Shown here piece after piece: positions 54,513 through 64,000 of a DNA stretch of 64,000 nucleotides. The DNA lies in contig NZ_CP039934.1 in the NCBI RefSeq assembly GCF_009792295.1, positions 248,001 through 312,000 of the forward strand. Reading direction: 5' to 3'. Made by a program: the position numbers and the translations under genes. The first letter of the stretch is position 1. Every line of letters begins with the position of its first letter. Origin of the DNA: Myroides fluvii. Lineage in GTDB: Bacteria; Bacteroidota; Bacteroidia; Flavobacteriales; Flavobacteriaceae. The notes below the pieces were generated by a model that saw nothing but the letters and a program-made list of their open reading frames with translations, ran no database searches and was not told the origin of the DNA.

Positions 54513-57050
54513 ATGAAAAGAAGATATAAAGTAAGTGGAATGACCTGCAATGGTTGTCGAACCAAAGTAGAAAACACGCTAAATGAAATACACGGTATTC
54601 AAGCAACCGTTTCTTTAGAAGAGGAACAGGCTGATTTAGATTTACATCACGATATTGATACGCTTACCCTTCAAAAAGCCTTGCTAAAAAAGGGAAATTA
54701 CATTTTACAAGAAGTAATCACCAAAGAAGACGGGAGTCAAGAAATACTGTCCCCTGTAGAATTGAGTGAAGACGATCATTTTCATCAAGAGATTCCCGCA
54801 GATATGGCGGATAAAGCAGGTAAATTTTTCTGTCCGATGTTGTGTGAGGGAGATCAGGTATATGATAGCAATGTCGGTTGTCCGGTATGTGGAATGAACT
54901 TGGAACAAATTCCAGCAGCTAAAATTGAACAAACGGTATATTATTGTCCGATGTTATGTGAGGGAGATAAAACGTATGATAAAGCAGGTTCTTGTCCTGT
55001 TTGTGGAATGGACTTAGTGGCTAAAACGATTCATATTGAACCCGAAGACACCACCTATCCTACTATGTTGCGCAAGTTGAAATACGCCATTCTGTTTACC
55101 CTTCCTGTTTTTATCCTCTCCATGGGGAGTATGTTACCTGGTGATCCAATTGGAAAAATAGTTCCGATGCACCTCAACAACTACTTGCAATTGTTATTTA
55201 CTATTCCCGTAGTTTATATTTGTTGGACCTTCTTTCAACGCGCTTGGGTGTCTTTCAAAACGTGGAATTTGAATATGTTTAGCTTAATTGGATTAGGTGG
55301 AGCTGCAGGCTTGATTTTCAGTGTAGTAGCATTGTTCTTTCCTACTTTATTTCCAGAAGATTTCAAAGGGGAACACGGAATACACTTGTATTTCGAATCG
55401 GTAGCAGTGATTTTAACCCTCGTCATGTTAGGCCAAGTCATGGAAGCTAAAGCGCACAGCAGAACCAACTCAGCGATTAAAGAACTATTGAAATTATCCC
55501 CTACGGAAGCCACTAAAATCAACGAGGATCATACAGAAGAAAAAGTGGCGATTGATGCCATTCTCAAAAATGATAAACTTCGCGTCAAACCAGGTGAGAA
55601 GATTCCGGTGGATGGAATCATCCTCGAAGGGCATGCTACGATTGATGAATCGATGATTACAGGAGAGCCCATCCCAGTAGAAAAAACAAAAAATGACACC
55701 GTTGTTGCGGGAACCATGAACAGCAATACCTCGTTTATCATGCAAGCGCAAAAAGTGGGAAAAGACACCTTGCTTTCGCAGATTATTGAGATGGTAAATA
55801 ACGCCAGTCGCTCTCGTGCACCGATTCAGAAGTTGGCAGATAAAGTATCGACCTACTTCGTTCCGACGGTAATTCTCGTATCGATTGCAACCTTTTTATT
55901 ATGGAAATTCTTAGGTCCTGAGCCGAAACTAGCTTATGCCTTTATCAATGCATTGGCCGTATTAATCATCGCTTGTCCTTGTGCTTTAGGATTAGCTACT
56001 CCTATGTCAATTATGGTGGGCATCGGCAAAGGGGCTCAAAATGGAATCCTCATCAAAAATGCAGAAGCCTTGGAAACCGCTAATAAAATCAATGTACTGA
56101 TTACCGATAAAACAGGAACGCTCACAGAAGGGAAACCTTCCATAGAAAAAATGGTCGCCACGCAAGCAGCGTATGATGAAGAAACCCTATTGCATCTAAC
56201 GGCTTCGTTAAATCAAAACAGTGAACACCCCTTAGCCTTGGCTTTTATACAAGCAGCTAAAGACAAAAACATCGGGTTGACTCCTGTTAAAATGTTTGCT
56301 AGTGTAACTGGAAAAGGGATTCAAGGTGTGGTAGATAAAAAGCGCATCTCTTTGGGAAATGCAGCGTTGATGGAATCTTTGTCCGCTACAATTAGCAAGG
56401 CTTTACTAGCGGAAGTAACCGCTATTCAAAAAGAAGGAAAAACAATTTCCTATATCGCCGATAATCAAACCGTTGTCGGTTATGTTGTGATGCATGATAA
56501 AATCAAAGCCTCAAGCTTTACGACGATCCAAACACTAGCCCAACAAGGCATTGAGGTCATTATGATTACGGGAGATAACCACAATACAGCACAGGCAGTT
56601 TCTAACCAACTGGGGATAAAATCCTTTCTTGCCGAAGCACTCCCAGAAGACAAGCTCAATGCCATCAAGAAGCTACAAGAAGAAGGCAAGATTGTCGCGA
56701 TGGCAGGCGATGGTATCAACGATGCCCCTGCTCTTGCACAAGCCAATGTGGGAATTGCCATGGGAACAGGAACGGATGTGGCCATTGAAAGTGCAGAAAT
56801 CACCCTCTTACAAGGCGAGATTGACAAAATTCCACAAGCGATTAAACTCAGTCATAACGTGATGAAAAATATCAAAGAAAACTTATTCTTTGCCTTTATT
56901 TACAACAGCATCGGTATCCCTATCGCAGCAGGTATTTTATTTCCCTTCTTTGGGATTGTACTTTCGCCTATGATTGCGGCTTTAGCGATGAGTTTCAGCT
57001 CCGTTTCCGTGATTGCTAATTCACTGCGTTTGAAAAATACGAAGTTGTGA
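54513..57050 (+). CDS. copA: Copper-translocating P-type ATPase
   Basis: 845 residues. A heavy-metal-associated domain ([12 protein letters not shown]) at the start, then two copies of a heavy-metal-binding zinc-ribbon-like motif, FFCPMLCEG...GCPVCGMNL and YYCPMLCEG...SCPVCGMDL (residues about 108-166). The P1B ATPase core has [13 protein letters not shown], the ion motif [13 protein letters not shown], the phosphorylated Asp in [11 protein letters not shown] and [14 protein letters not shown]. The CPC motif and the binding domains point to Cu(I) efflux; silver is possible. It stands alone with a tandem repeat behind it. Confidence 0.92.
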   Translation: MKRRYKVSGMTCNGCRTKVENTLNEIHGIQATVSLEEEQADLDLHHDIDTLTLQKALLKKGNYILQEVITKEDGSQEILSPVELSEDDHFHQEIPADMADKAGKFFCPMLCEGDQVYDSNVGCPVCGMNLEQIPAAKIEQTVYYCPMLCEGDKTYDKAGSCPVCGMDLVAKTIHIEPEDTTYPTMLRKLKYAILFTLPVFILSMGSMLPGDPIGKIVPMHLNNYLQLLFTIPVVYICWTFFQRAWVSFKTWNLNMFSLIGLGGAAGLIFSVVALFFPTLFPEDFKGEHGIHLYFESVAVILTLVMLGQVMEAKAHSRTNSAIKELLKLSPTEATKINEDHTEEKVAIDAILKNDKLRVKPGEKIPVDGIILEGHATIDESMITGEPIPVEKTKNDTVVAGTMNSNTSFIMQAQKVGKDTLLSQIIEMVNNASRSRAPIQKLADKVSTYFVPTVILVSIATFLLWKFLGPEPKLAYAFINALAVLIIACPCALGLATPMSIMVGIGKGAQNGILIKNAEALETANKINVLITDKTGTLTEGKPSIEKMVATQAAYDEETLLHLTASLNQNSEHPLALAFIQAAKDKNIGLTPVKMFASVTGKGIQGVVDKKRISLGNAALMESLSATISKALLAEVTAIQKEGKTISYIADNQTVVGYVVMHDKIKASSFTTIQTLAQQGIEVIMITGDNHNTAQAVSNQLGIKSFLAEALPEDKLNAIKKLQEEGKIVAMAGDGINDAPALAQANVGIAMGTGTDVAIESAEITLLQGEIDKIPQAIKLSHNVMKNIKENLFFAFIYNSIGIPIAAGILFPFFGIVLSPMIAALAMSFSSVSVIANSLRLKNTKL

Positions 57051-57061
57051 GGTGTTGATTG

Positions 57062-57941
57062 TTGTGTTTTTGCTTTTTTGCAAGTTGTTTTTTTGACAGA
57101 TTATCGAGTAAAGAAAATATAGCTGTAAATCAGAAAATCAACCTTTAGATTTGCTTTTTTGCTTTTTTGCAAGTTGTTTTTTTGACAGATTATCGAGTAA
57201 AGAAAATATAGCTGTAAATCAGAAAATCAACCTTTAGATTTGCTTTTTTGCTTTTTTGCAAGTTGTTTTTTTGACAGATTATCGAGTAAAGAAAATATAG
57301 CTGTAAATCAGAAAATCAACCTTTAGATTTGCTTTTTTGCTTTTTTGCAAGTTGTTTTTTTGACAGATTATCGAGTAAATAAAATATAGCTGTAAATCAG
57401 AAATTCAACCTTTAGATTTGCTTTTTTGCTTTTTTGCAAGTTGTTTTTTTGACAGATTATCGAGTAAAGAAAATATAGCTGTAAATCAGAAATTCAACCT
57501 TTAGATTTGCTTTTTTGCTTTTTTGCAAGTTGTTTTTTTGACAGATTATCGAGTAAAGAAAATATAGCTGTAAATCAGAAAATCAACCTTTAGATTTGCT
57601 TTTTTGCTTTTTTGCAAGTTGTTTTTTTGACAGATTATCGAGTAAATAAAATATACCTTTAAATCAGAAAATCAACCTTTAGATTTGCTTTTTTGCTTTT
57701 TTGCAAGTTGTTTTTTTGACAGATTATCGAGTAAAGAAAATATAGCTGTAAATCAGAAATTCAACCTTTAGATTTGCTTTTTTGCTTTTTTGCAAGTTGT
57801 TTTTTTGACAGATTATCGAGTAAAGAAAATATAGCTGTAAATCAGAAAATCAACCTTTAGATTTGCTTTTTTGCTTTTTTGCAAGTTGTTTTTTTGACAG
57901 ATTATCGAGTAAAGAAAATATAGCTGTAAATCAGAAAATCT
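57062..57941. repeat. 89-bp tandem repeat, ten copies
   Basis: The GCTTTTTTGCAAGTTG start recurs every 89 bp from 57072 to 57873. Units are almost identical with a few shared variants (AAAATCAACC or AAATTCAACC). Each holds two GCTTTTTT tracts, GACAGATTATCGAGTAAAG and CTGTAAATCAGAAA. It begins about 10 bp after the copA stop. No spacers and no coding frame, so not CRISPR. Confidence 0.92.
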
Positions 57942-57950
57942 ACCGATAAC

Positions 57951-58020
57951 CGATAACCCATAACCCATAACTGATAACCCATAACTGATAACCCATAACC
58001 GATAACCGATAACTGATAAC
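57951..58020. repeat. Heptanucleotide array (CCGATAA/CCCATAA/CTGATAA)
   Basis: Ten units of period 7 with three variants in irregular order, directly between the 89-bp array and the terminator. Confidence 0.85.
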
Positions 58021-58052
58021 AAAAAAGGGTTGCTTCACAGCAACCCTTTTCA
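58021..58052. terminator. Hairpin behind the copA repeats
   Basis: AAAAGGGTTGC-TTCACA-GCAACCCTTTT. Probably the copA terminator, almost 1 kb after the stop because of the repeats. The following 58053-58340 holds no gene. Confidence 0.7.
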
Positions 58053-58340
58053 ATTTCTTTCGTATTCGCCTTAATCTTAAACCAAGTCCCCACAAAGTAA
58101 GAAAAAGCACAGAATACTCATTTTAACAACTAATAAAAAATACAGTAATACATTTATTTACCCAATGCAAGATAGTAAAAAAAACCAATAATCAAACATT
58201 TTAATATAAAAACTATCAATATATCTAAATATTAATAAAAGAAAATGAGTAATTCAATCCCTAAACATCTAATTCCATACGTTTACTAAAAAACGTTAAA
58301 CCCAGTGATAATCCCGTAATTTCACTACGTGTAAGCGAAT

Positions 58341-58378
58341 AAAAAAAGTCTATCCATTAATTTTGGATAGACTAAAAT
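58341..58378 (-). terminator. Terminator of the small membrane protein gene
   Basis: AGTCTATCC/GGATAGACT stem with a T run on the minus strand, 33 bp behind the stop. Confidence 0.75.
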
Positions 58379-58410
58379 TTTGTAAATATTTCTTGTATAT
58401 TAACTTTTCA

Positions 58411-58716
58411 TTAAATAGCTTTGCGAAGCTTACTTTTAGCAGCAAATAGTGTAACACCTAGAAAAGCTATAATTGCACCATGTATAACCATCCAAACTGT
58501 TGTACCAAATGGAATAGGTACAAAAGGTTGAAACAAGATGATTAAAGCGATATAAAGTCCAGTTCCTTTAATATTTGCTTCTACGTGTGAATTGTAAGCA
58601 AGGATACCGAATAATGCAATCAAGATGAATTTTGTCAATTCATAAAAATCTTTTGGCAAGCTTAGCATACCTGCTAATAGCAATAGCATTGCTCCTATTT
58701 TCAATCCTTTTTCCAT
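58411..58716 (-). CDS. Hypothetical small membrane protein
   Basis: 101 residues from the ATG at 58714-58716 (MEKGLKIGAMLLLLAGMLSL); the frame is open upstream to 58779, but a start there is less likely. Three or four hydrophobic segments cover most of the chain (FILIALFGILAYNSHV, GLYIALIILFQPFVPIPFG, IHGAIIAFLGVTLF). It resembles small integral membrane proteins common in Flavobacteriaceae; the function is unknown. Confidence 0.65.
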   Translation of the reverse strand: MEKGLKIGAMLLLLAGMLSLPKDFYELTKFILIALFGILAYNSHVEANIKGTGLYIALIILFQPFVPIPFGTTVWMVIHGAIIAFLGVTLFAAKSKLRKAI

Positions 58717-58958
58717 AGTTTTTATTTCTTTTAAATATACTGCAAAGATACGACCTAACAGACTGAAAACCAAGCTCAAATAAAGTTTTCAAAAATTCAA
58801 ACAAAATACACGAATAGTTCACAAACTATTAAAATTTATCTTAAATCCCTTGTAAATATCACAATATCAGTATGCTTTTATTGAATATAAAATCCCACTT
58901 TCATATCCAATAAAATTAGTTTACTTTAGCGCTATTATTAAAATTGATATACAACACG

Positions 58959-60041
58959 ATGAAACAAGTAACTTTAAATCACATTCACGAAGGTTTAGGA
59001 GCTAAAATGGTTCCATTTGCAGGATTTTCAATGCCTGTTCAATATGAGGGTGTAAATGCAGAACACGAGACAGTACGAAATGGTGTGGGCGTATTTGATG
59101 TATCTCACATGGGGATTTTCAAATTATCTGGACCGAATGCATTGCCATTAATCCAAAAAGTTACTTCTAACGATGCTTCTACTCTAGTAGATGGAAAAGC
59201 ACAATACTGTTATTTTCCAAATGAAAAAGGGGGAGTAATCGACGATATCATTACCTATAAAGTAAATGATAGCGAATATCTAATGGTTGTAAACGCATCG
59301 AACATCGATAAAGATTGGGCGTGGATTAACCAACATAATGATGTAAATGCTACCGTAGAAAACCTATCAGATGGCTACTCTATTTTAGCAATTCAAGGAC
59401 CAAAAGCAGTTGAATCCATGCAAAGTTTAACCGCAGTGAACCTAGCAGATCTTAAGTTTTACAACTTTACCATCGATACGTTCGCAGGTGCAAAAGATGT
59501 GGTAATTTCAGCAACAGGTTATACAGGTTCAGGAGGATTTGAAATCTACGCGAAGAATGAAGACATCGAGATGATTTGGAATAAAGTGTTTGAAGCAGGT
59601 GCTGCTTGGGGAATTAAGCCCATCGGATTAGCCGCGCGTGATACACTGCGTTTAGAAATGGGATACTGTTTATACGGAAACGAACTAAATGATGAGCTCT
59701 CTCCATTAGAAGCAGGTTTAGGCTGGGTAACAAAGTTTACCAAAGATTTCATTAGCGCTGATATTTTAAAAGCACAAAAAGAAGCTGGATTACAAAATAA
59801 ATTAGTAGGATTTGAATTGGTAGAAAAAGGAATTCCAAGACACGACTACGAAATCGTTGATGCTTCAGGTGTTGTAATTGGTAAAGTAACTTCTGGTACT
59901 ATGTCTCCTTCTTTAGGAAAGGGAATCGGTATGGGGTATGTAACTTTAGCACATGCAGCTGAGGGTAGTGAAATTTTCATCCGCATTAGAAAAAATGATG
60001 TTGCAGCAAAAGTGGTAAAAACACCATTTTACAAGAAATAA
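58959..60041 (+). CDS. gcvT: Glycine cleavage system aminomethyltransferase (T protein)
   Basis: A 360-residue T protein from the ATG at 58959 (an in-frame TTG lies 15 bp upstream). Motifs: [30 protein letters not shown], the folate-binding Asp region in GVIDDIITY, and [19 protein letters not shown]. It releases ammonia and loads the methylene group from the H protein on tetrahydrofolate. The other gcv genes are not near. A TACTTTAG box at 58922 may be its -7 element. Confidence 0.95.
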   Translation: MKQVTLNHIHEGLGAKMVPFAGFSMPVQYEGVNAEHETVRNGVGVFDVSHMGIFKLSGPNALPLIQKVTSNDASTLVDGKAQYCYFPNEKGGVIDDIITYKVNDSEYLMVVNASNIDKDWAWINQHNDVNATVENLSDGYSILAIQGPKAVESMQSLTAVNLADLKFYNFTIDTFAGAKDVVISATGYTGSGGFEIYAKNEDIEMIWNKVFEAGAAWGIKPIGLAARDTLRLEMGYCLYGNELNDELSPLEAGLGWVTKFTKDFISADILKAQKEAGLQNKLVGFELVEKGIPRHDYEIVDASGVVIGKVTSGTMSPSLGKGIGMGYVTLAHAAEGSEIFIRIRKNDVAAKVVKTPFYKK

Positions 60042-60048
60042 TTAAATC

Positions 60049-60083
60049 AAAAAAGAGGGGCTTAAAATAAGCCCCTCTTTTTT
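60049..60083 (+). terminator. gcvT terminator
   Basis: GAGGGGCTT-AAAAT-AAGCCCCTC with A and T flanks. Confidence 0.85.
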
Positions 60084-60105
60084 ATGATATATTTTTTTTA
60101 TCTTT

Positions 60106-60113
60106 TATTTTTG
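60106..60113 (+). promoter_or_regulatory. Bacteroidota-type -7 box before yebC
   Basis: TATTTTTG, 27 bp before the ATG; no clear -33 partner. Confidence 0.45.
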
Positions 60114-60140
60114 CATCATTAAATCAAGTAATAAATTATT

Positions 60141-60851
60141 ATGGGAAGAGCGTTTGAATTTAGAAAAGGACGTAAGCTAAAACGTTGGTCTGCTATGGCA
60201 AAAACGTTTACGAGAATTGGTAAGGACATTGTAATGGCTATTAAAGAAGGTGGTCCTAACCCAGAAACAAACTCTCGCTTACGTGCGGTTATGCAAAACG
60301 CTAAGGCGGCTAATATGCCGAAAGAAAACGTTGAGCGTGCCATAAAACGTGCTACTGATAAAGACACTGAAAATTATAAAGAAGTAATCTTTGAAGGCTA
60401 TGGCCCTCACGGAATTGCTTTCTTAATCGAATGTGCTACGGATAACAACAACCGAACTGTAGCTAATATTAGAAGTTATTTCAACAAATGCAACGGTACT
60501 ATGGGAACTTCAGGTTCTGTAGAGTTTATGTTTGATCATACATGTAACTTTAGAATACCTACAGTTGCCGATAGAGATTTAGAAGAATTTGAATTGGAGT
60601 TGATTGATTTTGGTATTGACGAAATCTTTGAAGATGAGGATGGTGTAATGATCTATGCTCCTTTTGAAAGCTTTGGGGCAATCCAAAAAGAATTAGAAAG
60701 TAGACATATTGAAATCTTATCTTCTGGATTTGACCGTATTCCACAAGTAACCAAAGAACTTTCGGAAGCAGAACAAGCAGATGTTGACAAATTATTAGAA
60801 AAAATTGAAGAAGACGATGACGTTCAAAACGTCTTTACAACCATGGCGTAA
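60141..60851 (+). CDS. YebC/PmpR family protein
   Basis: A 236-residue member of the YebC family. N-terminal MGRAFEFRKGRKLKRWSAMA and FTRIGKDIVMAIKEGGPNPE, middle ERAIKRATDKD, EGYGPHGIAFLIECATDN. Known as a DNA-binding regulator (PmpR) in some bacteria and more recently as a factor that helps ribosomes through proline stretches. The acidic end EEDDDVQNVFTTM is typical. Single gene with a terminator. Confidence 0.92.
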   Translation: MGRAFEFRKGRKLKRWSAMAKTFTRIGKDIVMAIKEGGPNPETNSRLRAVMQNAKAANMPKENVERAIKRATDKDTENYKEVIFEGYGPHGIAFLIECATDNNNRTVANIRSYFNKCNGTMGTSGSVEFMFDHTCNFRIPTVADRDLEEFELELIDFGIDEIFEDEDGVMIYAPFESFGAIQKELESRHIEILSSGFDRIPQVTKELSEAEQADVDKLLEKIEEDDDVQNVFTTMA

Positions 60852-60866
60852 TCTTTATCCAAATAC

Positions 60867-60896
60867 AAAAAAAGCTTCCTGATGGAGGCTTTTTTT
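60867..60896 (+). terminator. yebC terminator
   Basis: AAAGCTTCC-TGAT-GGAGGCTTT with T run (one G-T pair). Confidence 0.75.
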
Positions 60897-60921
60897 GTTT
60901 GTCGTTGGTTGTTGGTTGTTG

Positions 60922-61074
60922 GATGAGGTGGTGAGATGATGAGATGATGAGATGATGAGATGATGAGATGATGAGATGATGAGATGATGAGATGATGAGA
61001 TGATGAGATGATGAGATGATGAGGTGGTGAGATGATGAGGTGGTGAGATGATGAGATGATGAGGTGGTGAGACG
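60922..61074. repeat. Octanucleotide array (GAGATGAT)
   Basis: About 18 units of GAGATGAT with GAGGTGGT variants at both ends. It fills most of the gap after yebC. On the minus strand it gives an HHLIISSS open frame, which is not a gene. From 61090 to 61300 an ATTTTCGATTAAAGAAAG segment and AACTGAT heptamers follow. Confidence 0.88.
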
Positions 61075-61307
61075 ACAAAAAAATACCGATACCTCCTAAT
61101 TGATCACGGATAACTTCTTTTTCTCATTAAGTTTATATTGTATTTTGAAGCTGAATGAATTTTTCCTTGGATTTGTGTAGGTATAAAATTTTCGATTAAA
61201 GAAAGAATATCCTTAAATCGAAGAAATCTTCCATTAACTGATAACTGATATCTGTTAACTCTCTTCTCTCTTTTTTTCATACATTTACGAAAAAATCCGG
61301 AATCCGT

Positions 61308-62165
61308 ATGAAATGGGAAAATCGCAGAGAAAGTAAAAATGTCCAAGACAATCGCGGAAAATCGATGGTTGGTAAAACCGCATTAGGCGGAGGTTTAATT
61401 GGAATTATCGCTATGTTACTTGTTGTTTTTGGCGGTGAAACAGGGCAACAAATTGCTCCTGTATTGGAACAACTCAACCAAGGAGGTCAAACAACAGAAC
61501 AGACTGAAACGAGAACCCTCTCCTCAGAAGAGAAGACAATGGGAAAAATGGTTTCCGTTATGTTTGCGGATACAGAGGATGTTTGGCACAGTATTTTTGA
61601 TCAAATGGGTCAGATCTACCAAGAACCCACTTTAGTTCTCTTTGATGATCAAGTACACACTAAATGTGGAAATGCACTGGCTAGTGTAGGTCCATTCTAC
61701 TGTCCTGCTAATCAAACCGTCTATATGGATTTGCGCTTCTTTGAGGAATTACACCAGCGTTTTGGTGCTGAAAAAGGAGATTTTGCCATTGCTTATGTGA
61801 TTGCCCATGAAGTAGGACACCACGTACAAAACTTATTGGGAACCAATGCTAAAGTTTGGGAACAACAACAGAAACTTTCAAAAAAAGAAGCGAATAAATT
61901 ATCCGTTGCTCAAGAATTACAAGCTGATTTTTACGCAGGTGTTTGGGCCAGACACATCCAAAAATATTTGGATCCCAAAGATATTGATATCGCATTAAGT
62001 GCTGCACAAGCCGTTGGAGACGACGCCATTCAAAAAAGAGTATCCGGGCAAGTAAACCCCGATTCCTTTACGCACGGCAGCTCAAAACAACGCAAAGAGT
62101 GGTTCATGAAAGGCTATCAAACAGGTGACATCAAACAAGGAAATACCTTCGATTTTATCAAATAA
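61308..62165 (+). CDS. Neutral zinc metallopeptidase (YpfJ/KPN_02809 family)
   Basis: 285 residues. N-terminal cytoplasmic MKWENRRESKNVQDNRGKS, then one membrane segment (LGGGLIGIIAMLLVVFGGET). The outside domain carries CGNALASVGPFYCPANQTVY and the zinc motif HEVGHHVQ near residue 168, with ELQADFYAGVWA supplying a further ligand. Family function is unclear. The next gene begins 20 bp later. Confidence 0.9.
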   Translation: MKWENRRESKNVQDNRGKSMVGKTALGGGLIGIIAMLLVVFGGETGQQIAPVLEQLNQGGQTTEQTETRTLSSEEKTMGKMVSVMFADTEDVWHSIFDQMGQIYQEPTLVLFDDQVHTKCGNALASVGPFYCPANQTVYMDLRFFEELHQRFGAEKGDFAIAYVIAHEVGHHVQNLLGTNAKVWEQQQKLSKKEANKLSVAQELQADFYAGVWARHIQKYLDPKDIDIALSAAQAVGDDAIQKRVSGQVNPDSFTHGSSKQRKEWFMKGYQTGDIKQGNTFDFIK

Positions 62166-62185
62166 CAATCTACTTAAAAACCATA

Positions 62186-62968
62186 ATGACTAATTTAAAA
62201 CAAACAATTCAACGAATTTTACATGAAGGATATAACATCCAACCTTTTCTAGTAATGAGAGAAGCGGCTGTTTACTACAAGAAAACCATAGTACTGGTTG
62301 TTGTCAGTCTTTTATTCGCCCTTTTTATTACTTCCTTTTTGGGTTCTATGGCTGTAACGCGTTTTATCGATATCAATGAAGCTACTACGCCTGCGGAGAT
62401 TCAAGAAAAACTCTTTGAATTAAGCAACCAACTCACTCAACCACCTTTGTTGTACACCTATCTGCTCTTTGCCGTTCTCTTTTCTGCTTTGGGTAGTGTA
62501 CTCATTGCTGGATTTTACAAAATAAACGCTGAAGCAGCTCTCGGACAAACGCCTCGTTTTACGAGCGTTTTTAAATATTTTTTTAGTATTAAGGGACTCT
62601 ATATCTTTGTCGCACAAGGACTGATTACCTTATTCTTTACTGGATTTTCAGTATTGCTAAAGGAATACCAATTAGAAATGGTCTCGATTATTATCAATTG
62701 GCTGATTAATATCCTAACGATATTCGTTACACCCTTAATCATCTTTGGACGTATGTCTCCTTTTACGGCAATCAAAACGAGTATTCAAGTCGTAAATAAA
62801 CAACCGCTTCCTATTATACTAACGGTGATATTGAATTACTTTCTAGTATTCTCCGGTTTATTTTTCTTTGTTGTTGGGATTCTAATTACCCTCCCCTACT
62901 TATTCTCTATTTACTTTACTTTGTATAAACAGATTATTGGTTTCAACTTAGAAGAAGAAAAAATATAG
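62186..62968 (+). CDS. Hypothetical polytopic membrane protein
   Basis: 260 residues with about five hydrophobic segments (37-58, 94-115, 140-160, 170-195, 210-245). N-terminal LKQTIQRILHEGYNIQPF is amphipathic. It looks like the small integral membrane proteins often placed behind the zinc peptidase in Flavobacteriaceae; the two are probably cotranscribed. No functional motif was seen. Confidence 0.65.
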   Translation: MTNLKQTIQRILHEGYNIQPFLVMREAAVYYKKTIVLVVVSLLFALFITSFLGSMAVTRFIDINEATTPAEIQEKLFELSNQLTQPPLLYTYLLFAVLFSALGSVLIAGFYKINAEAALGQTPRFTSVFKYFFSIKGLYIFVAQGLITLFFTGFSVLLKEYQLEMVSIIINWLINILTIFVTPLIIFGRMSPFTAIKTSIQVVNKQPLPIILTVILNYFLVFSGLFFFVVGILITLPYLFSIYFTLYKQIIGFNLEEEKI

Positions 62969-62988
62969 CAGATTCCACTATTCAAAAT

Positions 62989-63030
62989 AAACAGAAGCTC
63001 CGCTTTCACTTGAAAGCGGAGCTTCTGTTT
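62989..63030. terminator. Strong hairpin terminator
   Basis: A 20-bp perfect stem (AAACAGAAGCTCCGCTTTCA and complement) with a 2-base centre. GCTTTTTT tracts follow (63032-63067). Confidence 0.85.
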
Positions 63031-63117
63031 ATTGCTTTTTTGTTTTTTTGCTTTTTTGCTTTTTTGTGCAATTCTTTCGATTAAAGAGTGACTCTTTTTT
63101 AGAATTTTTGGCTCTGT

Positions 63118-63196
63118 CTCACTTCTCACTTCTCACTTCTCACTTCTCACTTCTCACTTCTCACTTCTCACTTCTCACTTCTCACTTCTCACTTCT
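63118..63196. repeat. Heptanucleotide array (CACTTCT)
   Basis: Eleven perfect units of CACTTCT between two convergent genes. Confidence 0.9.
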
Positions 63197-63229
63197 TTCC
63201 TCTCTCTTCTTTCCTCACCCTCTCACCAA

Positions 63230-64000
63230 TCACTTAAACCATCCCTCTCGATCCAAACTGCGGTATTGAATGGCTTCGGCAATATGACTCGCTTCTATTT
63301 TATCACCGTGTTCTAAATCAGCGATTGTCCTAGCTACCTTTAGAATTCGATCATAGGCACGAGCAGACAAATTCAGTCGATCCATAGCCTTTTTTAACAA
63401 CGCCAATGATTCTGCTTCTAAATTGCAGTACTCCCGTAACAAAGGTGTTGTCAATTGGGCGTTATAATGGATTCCAGGATGTGTGGCAAAGCGTTGAATT
63501 TGCTTCTTTCGAGCTTCGATAACCCGTTGACGAATAGCAGCACTCGGCTCAGCCAGTTGTTTATCTGCTAGTTTTTCAAAAGGCACGGGGTTGACTTCAA
63601 TATGTAGGTCGATGCGATCTAATAAAGGACCTGATATTTTATTGATATACCGTTGCATTTCCGCATGCGTGGATTGCACCATGGCTCCTGGCTCTTGAAA
63701 ATAACCACTCGGACTAGGGTTCATACTAGCCACAAGCATAAAAGATGAAGGGTACGTAATGGTAAACTTTGCCCGAGAAATTGTCACCTCTCGATCTTCC
63801 AAAGGTTGACGCATTACTTCTAAAACCTCGCGTTTAAATTCTGGTAATTCGTCCAAAAACAAGACTCCATTGTGAGCAAGTGAAATTTCACCAGGTTGTG
63901 GATAGCTCCCTCCTCCTACTAAGGCGACAGATGATGCAGTATGATGGGGGTTTCGAAACGGGCGTATGCGAATTAGTCCCTTTTCTTTTGCTTTTCCCAC
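63230..64000 (-). CDS. comM: YifB/ComM family Mg-chelatase-like AAA ATPase (5' end outside window)
   Basis: The C-terminal 256 residues of a ComM-type protein. [40 protein letters not shown] (Walker B) and [18 protein letters not shown] are diagnostic; the end is the C-terminal Mg-chelatase domain ([20 protein letters not shown]). ComM is a hexameric helicase that helps branch migration in natural transformation. The Walker A region lies outside the window. Confidence 0.93.
   Translation of the reverse strand: MGKAKEKGLIRIRPFRNPHHTASSVALVGGGSYPQPGEISLAHNGVLFLDELPEFKREVLEVMRQPLEDREVTISRAKFTITYPSSFMLVASMNPSPSGYFQEPGAMVQSTHAEMQRYINKISGPLLDRIDLHIEVNPVPFEKLADKQLAEPSAAIRQRVIEARKKQIQRFATHPGIHYNAQLTTPLLREYCNLEAESLALLKKAMDRLNLSARAYDRILKVARTIADLEHGDKIEASHIAEAIQYRSLDREGWFK

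Noticed and set aside
57062..57941. CRISPR array
   Set aside because: The units are contiguous 89-bp near-identical copies without unique spacers, and there are no cas genes in the window.
57813..58093. Frames with repeated YRLWVMGY text
   Set aside because: They are translations of the heptamer array on the minus strand.
60824..61078. 84-codon minus-strand frame (HHLIISSS repeats)
   Set aside because: It is produced entirely by the GAGATGAT octamer array and runs into the yebC end on the other strand.

Overview
The window comes from a low-GC member of the Bacteroidota, most likely a marine-type Flavobacteriaceae (Myroides-like by overall feel, not proven). The clues are two secreted M4 proteases with type IX secretion C-terminal sorting tails, LytTR/2TM sensor operons, DUF4369/TlpA lipoproteins, RHS genes of the Bacteroidota core type, near absence of Shine-Dalgarno signals, and TAnnTTTG-like -7 elements. 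No rRNA, tRNA, CRISPR array or intact transposase gene was recognised.

Layout. 1-33.4 kb is ordinary core genome: a glycolytic operon (pfkA, gapA and a sugar-kinase-like ATPase, 1-2443), a 23S rRNA m5U methyltransferase, a LOG-family protein and uvrA (2.9-8 kb), a quinone-oxidoreductase-like protein and an NCS2 purine permease, a run of small membrane proteins and lipoproteins, an SBP-like protein, a CoA transferase, TlpA (10.5-16.7 kb), a LytS/LytTR two-component operon with 2TM domains (16.8-19.5 kb), a nucleoid-associated protein, two tandem M4 proteases (21.4-25.6 kb), FemAB-like and MocR-like proteins, dnaK with a sigma54-like promoter, L-serine dehydratase and a ParE-type toxin-antitoxin pair. 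49.7-64 kb is again core: an SH3 protein, panB, an RluA-type pseudouridine synthase, copA, gcvT, yebC, a zinc metallopeptidase and comM (cut by the window end).

33.5-49.3 kb is an accessory island and the most interesting part. It is bracketed by two direct copies of an about 0.8-kb repeat (34588-35391 and 47798-48621). Between them, all on the minus strand, lie five orphan RHS C-terminal modules plus one decayed module. Each has a short conserved piece of RHS core, then a unique C-terminal domain, then directly a unique small gene, the expected layout of polymorphic toxin and immunity pairs. Recognisable toxin folds include a JAB/JAMM metallopeptidase, an HExxH metallopeptidase and a nuclease-like tail next to a pentapeptide-repeat protein. 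Most modules are separated by the same set of parts: a REP-like two-stem element, a hairpin and a near-identical block of about 180 bp. None has a normal ATG in frame with the core, so they look like silent donor cassettes for a full-length RHS gene outside the window.

The intergenic regions of the core part are unusually rich in simple repeats: heptanucleotide arrays at five or more sites, an 89-bp unit in ten copies behind copA, a 67-bp unit in about five copies behind the pseudouridine synthase gene, and an octamer array behind yebC. The same hairpin with a shared loop follows both sdaA and the pseudouridine synthase gene, each time just after a heptamer array.
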